From Hexactinellida sp. DTS-2022 (lineage: Eukaryota; Porifera; Hexactinellida), in the NCBI GenBank assembly GCA_028753945.1, contig JAPNXP010000003.1:5952001-6016000 (forward strand): DNA of 64,000 bases, read 5' to 3'. The position numbers and the translations under genes were made by a program. Below the pieces are notes generated by a model, which saw only the letters and a program-made list of their open reading frames with translations, had not been told where the DNA came from and did no database searches. Of the stretch, positions 58,121 through 64,000 are shown piece by piece. Numbering within the stretch: position 1 is the stretch's first letter; each line of letters starts with the position of its first letter.

Positions 58121-60125
58121 ATATTTTGTGAGCCTAGATTTAGTTTGAGCTCGTTGATACGGTGCTTGCTATACGGTCTTTGCACAGCTGTAATTTCAAG
58201 GTTTTTTCTCGTCTCATGTGAAGAATGCATCATCAACATTGATAAATTTAAAATTAATAGGATGCATTATTTGAATTCAAAATAAGATATCCCTTCAACA
58301 GTTTCCAATGGACGTACTTAAATAATCAACTCAAGAATACTAGATATATCAAAACCAGGATTTTATTCAGGAGTGTGCTAAATTTGAAAGAAAGCTTTAC
58401 TAGGGGGGCAAAAATCTATAAATGCTCCAAGAGACTTGATATAAATTGTATATTTTTGGCACGTATGAGCGAGATCAAACTAAATCTAGGAGTGCAGAAA
58501 CTTTGCCAGGATGAATGACTGACCAAAGATAGCTCCCTGGATAAATCGCCAATTGCAACACGGCTTAACTCTATTAATGCAAACTCAATAGTATATTCTA
58601 CAAGGCTTTCAATATGGCAAAATTTTCAGTTTGAGCACGCACCAAAAATACACATTTTTGTATTACGTCAATGGAATTATATCTCGATTTTTTCGCGCCT
58701 AGAAATGTGTACTTCAAAACTTACACTTCTGTAGGCGCGTAGTACAGGCCTGAATGAAACCCTCTCTTCAACTATGTTAAAGGTATCTATAGAATGCAAT
58801 TGTTTGTATTGAATCAATTTGAACTTAAGATGTAGTATGAGATAAAACTTAAAAAGACTATCATGTGGGACATCATGTGCATTCACACTTAATATTGAGA
58901 AACCGAGAACTCTAAAGTTAATATCATGTGAATTTATTATCTGCTCTATAGATTCATTTAATATAAGGTAAACAATCGTGACCACCACACGAGTTATATA
59001 TAATTTTATAATCGAATATAACTTAATGTAAAATATTTTTGATTTCTGGAGCACAAAATATCAATGGAATATTTTGATAATTTGATTTAAAATACTATTC
59101 TACTATGAGCAGATCACTGTAACAACAACTAATAAAGTTAATAACTTAAGTATACTACAAGCATTTTAATCTTAATTTAACCCAAATATATTTACTAATT
59201 ATATAATGCTATTTACCAAATCTATTTTGGGTCAAATTAAAGATATAGTACCTCTTTATAACCCATTCTAGATTCCTGGGATGAAAATTGTAGATTGATT
59301 GAAATTTGGAACATTATTGAATTAATCCCACTTTTCTTCACAGATATTTGTATACAATTTGGACATAGTCGATGATAAAGTGTACTAATCAAGTGAAATG
59401 AAACAAATGTACTGTAGGTTCTCGTTATTACAAATACCAAGGGAATTGTCGATTTTTTAATATTTATTCTGGGAATTTGTATTACTGGAGTGATTTGCAA
59501 GCATTTGTATAGATTATGGACCTTTTGTACTCTATATTTCACCGATATTTCGCCTTACCAGTGTTCCTATAAGGGCTGTAGCCAGAAAGATATAGTGGGT
59601 GGGGCTATGAGAAAGCTATGTTATAAAAACTCTATGTATTACAAAGGAGTTTAATTGGGCAGTAAGAATTCTGGAGGCCCCAAATTCTCGAAAAGGGCTC
59701 ACCCCAAAGTTCCCCCTGGATTTGGGCCTGGTTCCTATTAATGGAATTCTACAGTATTTTACACTCAAATCTAATCTGGTAAATAATATAGAAGCTATAA
59801 GTTTCTATTGATTATATTGGCTTCTAAATAATATTTTTGATTAAACTGGATACTATCGAGTTTTGCATCATGCATCTTAATTGAGAAACCGATATTTAGC
59901 TGCATGAGATTTTATTATATTATTTCTATATACATTTCACATTAGTGCAATACTAATGATAAGAATATTGTGGCAACAGCACGAGTCATTAAGAATGCAT
60001 TAGAGACTGTATTAAATTATTTTATCAAATAATTACGATTCTGGGATCGAAAATAATCAGTTGAATAGAGTTTTAAAATGAAATTCTTGAAATCTTTTCG
60101 ATACATCCATTTCTGATACCCCAAG

Positions 60126-60133
60126 TATAAATA
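60126..60133 (+). promoter_or_regulatory. TATA box of protease D
   Basis: TATAAATA with the same downstream non-coding exon as gene C (donor after 60,205) and an acceptor before 60,501. It leads to the ATG at 60,518. Confidence 0.6.
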
Positions 60134-60517
60134 CACCGATTTCTTAATGGCAACAATCAACAACACTCACAACAACAACATCTACAAAAGAGGGACATAA
60201 AACAGGTATTTTATGTAAATGCTTCTAATAAATGACATAGTTATTAAAAATAATTTGACTATAACATATTTTATCACTGTTGATCAAAATTCTACATTTA
60301 TTATTAATTAATTGATTAATTAATACAATTTAACATGTATTTTATTATAATCATTACGAATTGCATGTTTATGATCATGAGTTATTAATTAAGCTTTCAT
60401 ATGGAGGTGTAAGGTTTAATGATAATTCAAGACACAGCTATTAAATAATAAAACAATTTAATTATAGCATTTTATTGATATTTAATTTTTAGAATCTTAG
60501 ATCTGTAACAAAATAAA

Positions 60518-62583
60518 ATGAAAGTTCAAATTGTGTGTGCATTCCTATTCGCTACTTTGGCTGTAACATTTTCCGGGAAGATTATCATTGAGATTGAGAG
60601 GGAAAAGTACATAGTACTGTTGAAGGAAGGGGCTACCGATGAGCAGATAGAAGAGGTCATTCAAATTGTGGAGGGACATGAGGGGTCACAAAGGGAAGAG
60701 CTCTTCATAGAGTCAGACAATACTCTGCTACCGACGATCTTTGGAGAAATCAGTGAAGAAACTGCTGGTAAGGTATGATTTGTTATTAATAAATGTCCAG
60801 AATATTCTTAATTTATTAAAATTATTTTTAATATTTTTATGAAAATAGCTGTTAATCAAAAAAGTCATTTATTCAATACCCGAGAATGAGTAAAACTAAA
60901 TTACCAACTACAGTAGTTAATACGAACACAAGGGGCCAGTCAAAATGCGTTCGTCTTATCCAGAATTCGTATTAACCAACATATAATTTGCATTGAAAAA
61001 GCTTTGAGGGGACTGAAATAGTGATAATAATTAATTATTACTAAATATCTTCGTGCTAACGAAATTCTACTGTAATAGTTTATGGACTTACTTTATATCA
61101 ACCAACATCCTTCAATATAAATACCTGACTTTGCAAGGGTTAATTTGGGGCTGAAACGAATATTCGAAATGGAACGAACGAATCGTTTTCTAAGCGAACG
61201 AATATTCGAATATTCGTTGGTTTTGATGACTAAGCATTAAATCAACACTCAAAATACAGTGGAAAATAGGTATTGTTGATGTTACAATAGTTTAATCTTA
61301 GTTATAAAGTGTTTAAGAAACAGGTTAGATATTACTCGCTAGTTTAGGTTGAATTTATATTTACGATCTCTACAATCTATACAAAAGTAATGTTTTTGCC
61401 CAAAATTAGTCAACGATTATCCGTTTCAATATACCTTCAAACGAATATTCGTTTCAGTCCTAGTTAATCAACTTAATTTTGATGTAAAAATTACCTTTCC
61501 AGTGCCTAAAGATTACATTTGAAAGCGTGCTGGTTATACGTACAGTAGAACTTGGTTAGTACAGTAGTTGGTTAGTTGGTTTAGTCCTCACTTCGGCTTT
61601 AGTACCTACTAACTTATATAAACAATGTTTGTAAATTTATATGTATCTCTATGTAGTGTCAATTTGATTGATGCGTACAGTCGGATAATACGTACAACAT
61701 TTACGTACTAACCCACTTCTACTGTATAGTAATCCCTTTGTTATTTGCTTTGCATTTAGTATGTTTATAAATTTCATATTTTGATCTCAGATTTCAGAAT
61801 TGGACTTTGTGGAAGTAGTTGAAGAAGACGAAATCATATACCTTGATAGAAACATTGGAGATTCAAATGAGATATCCGTTGATTATCTCGAGGAGTCTGA
61901 ATACTCCACAAATACACCTCTATACAATTTGGACATCATCGATGATGTATACTGTACTGATGGCACATACAAGTCATTCAATAACGGATCGGGAGCTGAT
62001 ATTTATATACTCGATACTGGAATCAACTATGATCATATAGACTTCAGGTAAATACAAAAAACTTAAATTATTGTCACGTTTATAGGAGTAGATGCCAAAT
62101 TTTCGCGATCCTATTTAAAATTTTCCAAAAATTATACTCTAAAAAAAGCGTCTCGCGCTCTTGGTTATTACATTGAATTTGTATCCCTACAACTAATGAG
62201 TTGTTGTACACAAGATGGTCTCCAAAATTGGTAAGGAGCAGTTGCCCGATTCCCGAGAGTATCAAGGTTGCAGTATAGAGTATACTTCCAGAGTCAACCC
62301 GTATTCTTTAATGTAGAAGGGGAGATGGAACGAAAGGAACTAGAGCAATATATCCAGGAATCGATGTTGTTGATGCCGCTACTGGTTCCAATCAAAAAGG
62401 GAAAGATTGCAACGGACACGGTACCCACTGCGCTGGTACTGCAGGTGGTTTGTATAGCGGAGTAGCTAAGGGTGCTTTTCTAGTCAGCATAAGAGTAATG
62501 AATTGCAAAGGAGGTGGATATTCGAGTTGGGATATTAAAGGGCTGCAGGCGGTAAATAATTTCCACAAGAAGAGAAATGGAAG
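60518..62583 (+). CDS. Secreted S8 subtilase D, first three exons (rest not in window)
   Basis: Exons 60518-60772, 61791-62047 and 62317-62583 are in phase and have the same structure as gene C. They encode a signal peptide (MKVQIVCAFLFATLAVTFSG), an I9 propeptide with two extra residues (IIIEIEREKYIVLLKEG), Asp160 in IYILDTGIN and His205 in CNGHGTHCAG. No stop codon interrupts them. Exons for the oxyanion Asn and the Ser are not found in the remaining 1.4 kb, although the matching intron of gene C is only 756 bp. The duplication breakpoint lies right after exon 3, so the gene may be truncated; exons beyond the window end cannot be excluded. A MITE starts 13 bp after the exon 3 end. Confidence 0.75.
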
Positions 62584-62595
62584 GTAATCTATCTT

Positions 62596-62740
62596 CAGGG
62601 GCGTCGCACGGCTCTGAAAAGGCTCCGGCCCAACAGTTAAAGTGGTCCGGCTTTGGCCGGATCCTCCTATATAATATAGTACAAGAAAAAGAAAAGTGGT
62701 CCTGCCAAAGCCGGACCTGCCGGACCGCGTGCTACGCCTG
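62596..62740. mobile_element. MITE with CAGGGGCGTCGCACGG ends
   Basis: Starts CAGGGGCGTCGCACGG and ends with the inverted CCGCGTGCTACGCCTG, with CCGGCTTTGGCCGGA motifs inside. The ends look hAT-like, but the 8-bp flanks do not match cleanly. Confidence 0.65.
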
Positions 62741-64000
62741 TGATCTTATATATTAAATCACAATGATTTGTCTTTTTTTGTTTTTTTGTTTTTTTGTTCA
62801 GAATTGATTGAGGAACTGGTGAGAGCTACAGACTTGAAATTTGGCAGGGGAATAGGGAATACTGTATCTAGAAACAAGTTCTAATATTTAAGAAAAATAT
62901 TCACATCTTCCCTCCCTATAGGTGACAAAACTTTTAGCCTATTAAATTCGAGGGTTTTCCAGTATGGATTAGCAGCTATTCAATTCGTATAAAAGGATTT
63001 TAGTGCCTCTATCGATTGTTAAGTGTGCATTATAGAATGCCTATCTGAGACTGTGATTTAAGGGTAATCTGTATTGATATTCGGGCGTTCACGGTGAATC
63101 TCAGAATTGCATAATTTACTACTAGGAATACTCTAGATGAGATAGAGATTGACTTCTATGATTTTTTTTTTCTTAATTTTCAATCAAGATGGTGTTTTTT
63201 AATAAAATAAGACGTCGACTTCCTTATATGGGCATGACATTTTTTCAAAATTGTTGAATCTTTTTGAATTTTTGAACATATTATTATGAGACTATTTCCT
63301 CTCAGTAATAATTTTTATTTTATTTATTTTTGCAGAAGAAACGATGCTAAAGGGCATTTTTTCAAAATAATCATAAAACGCAGTCGTGCACTAAACTATC
63401 GTTATAAAATGTTAGAAGAAAAATTTTTCAATTCTAGTTCAAGGGTCTGAGGATGCATCATGTGTTCCCCCAGAGAAATTTTTTGACTTTCTGATTATTA
63501 TTTTTGGTTTTATAAGCATTCTAAGGCTGCGGCCCACGAATTTTCCCGAATTTCAACATCAAAAGAGGTGATAAAATTCTACACTGCCATATATTGTTCC
63601 CAAAATTAAAAATTTCGGAATCTACAGGTCAAAATATACAGGTTCACGTCAAAAAGTTCAGGAATATGTCAAAAATTAGGAAATTAGGGGCATAAAAGAA
63701 TATGAAGGGTATGCAAGTACCCGGTGATCATATATTACTGTGGGAAATTGGACAGCAGAATAATTCTGTTATTCTTCATAAAAATGCGCCAGCTTCTTAT
63801 CTATGCGTAGCATTTGTTTTCAACACTTTTACAATAATATATCATGAGTTATGACCAATTTATGACTATGGTTTTGTCTGTTTTGTCATATTTTCACACC
63901 TCAAGGCCCTCAAATATACAATAAAGTATTACATAAAACACCAATTTGGTAATACAAATATGGAAATAGCATTTGCGCACAAAATGAGACGTTACACAAC
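62741..64000. other. Sequence after protease D exon 3, no gene seen
   Basis: A TTTTTTTG microsatellite (62,770-62,800) is followed by a GAACTGGTGAGAGCTACAGA block that also occurs at about 5,140-5,165. The rest is AT-rich with no exon that I can match to the S8 family or to anything else. Confidence 0.45.

Larger units (their letters stand above)
58121..62589. repeat. Segmental duplication, copy 2 (promoter to exon 3 of protease D)
   Basis: Matches 43,987-48,812 from ATATTTTGTGAGCCTAG to the exon 3 donor (GGTAAT), after which similarity stops. It lacks the two MITEs of copy 1. Confidence 0.85.

Noticed and set aside
1..64000. tRNA or rRNA genes
   Set aside because: I noticed no cloverleaf with conserved B-box (GGTTCGAATCC-type) or rRNA block on reading through, though short tRNAs are easy to miss by eye.

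Overview
This is nuclear DNA of a multicellular animal. It is AT-rich, its genes are split by GT-AG introns, and its proteins (USP47, OGFOD1, a TRAF-like zinc-finger protein, secreted subtilases) are animal-type. The very dense load of short inverted-repeat transposons and the secreted proteinase-K-like family would suit an early-branching animal such as a sponge, but nothing here fixes the phylum.

Layout. (1) 1-19,600, plus strand: the 3' two thirds of a USP47-type ubiquitin hydrolase gene. I could assemble 24 exons that stay in one frame (1,056 codons plus stop) by joining splice sites and matching the known family. Two other plus-strand genes lie in its introns: a 159-aa membrane protein with a PPSY motif (335-814) and an intronless OGFOD1 prolyl hydroxylase (9797-11326). 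(2) 20,154-21,384, minus: a two-exon, calmodulin-like EF-hand protein. (3) 24,723-26,376, plus: a three-exon type I membrane protein that I do not recognise. (4) 27,497-28,495, minus: a TRAF-type zinc-finger protein whose stop codon lies inside a transposon end. (5) 29,125-40,162, minus, and 46,358-62,583, plus: a cluster of secreted S8 (subtilisin/proteinase K) serine proteases. Each complete member has the same five-exon structure: signal peptide and I9 propeptide; end of propeptide plus catalytic Asp; catalytic His; oxyanion Asn; catalytic Ser.

The protease cluster is the most interesting part. Gene C (46,716-50,461) keeps the catalytic triad. Gene D (60,518 onward) is a segmental duplicate of the promoter and first three exons of C. 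Gene A (29,125-35,893) keeps His, Asn and Ser exons but has no propeptide or Asp exon, and a 3.4-kb transposon sits in its intron. A relic Ser exon (36,542-36,940) is split by a hAT-type insertion. Gene B (37,263-40,162) encodes a full-length, uninterrupted 422-aa protein in which all three catalytic residues are replaced (Asp to Gly, His to Leu, Ser to Ala): a triple-dead pseudoprotease candidate.

The rest is mobile DNA: many TA-flanked Tigger/pogo-like MITE families with ends starting CAGT, hAT-type MITEs with exact 8-bp target duplications, fold-back elements, a long-TIR transposon with a TAA duplication, a MULE transposase relic, minisatellites, and a head-to-tail array (about 51.8-58.1 kb) of inverted-repeat units separated by spacers of exactly 20 bp.

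All gene models come from reading splice sites and family motifs by eye; no alignment or database search was run.
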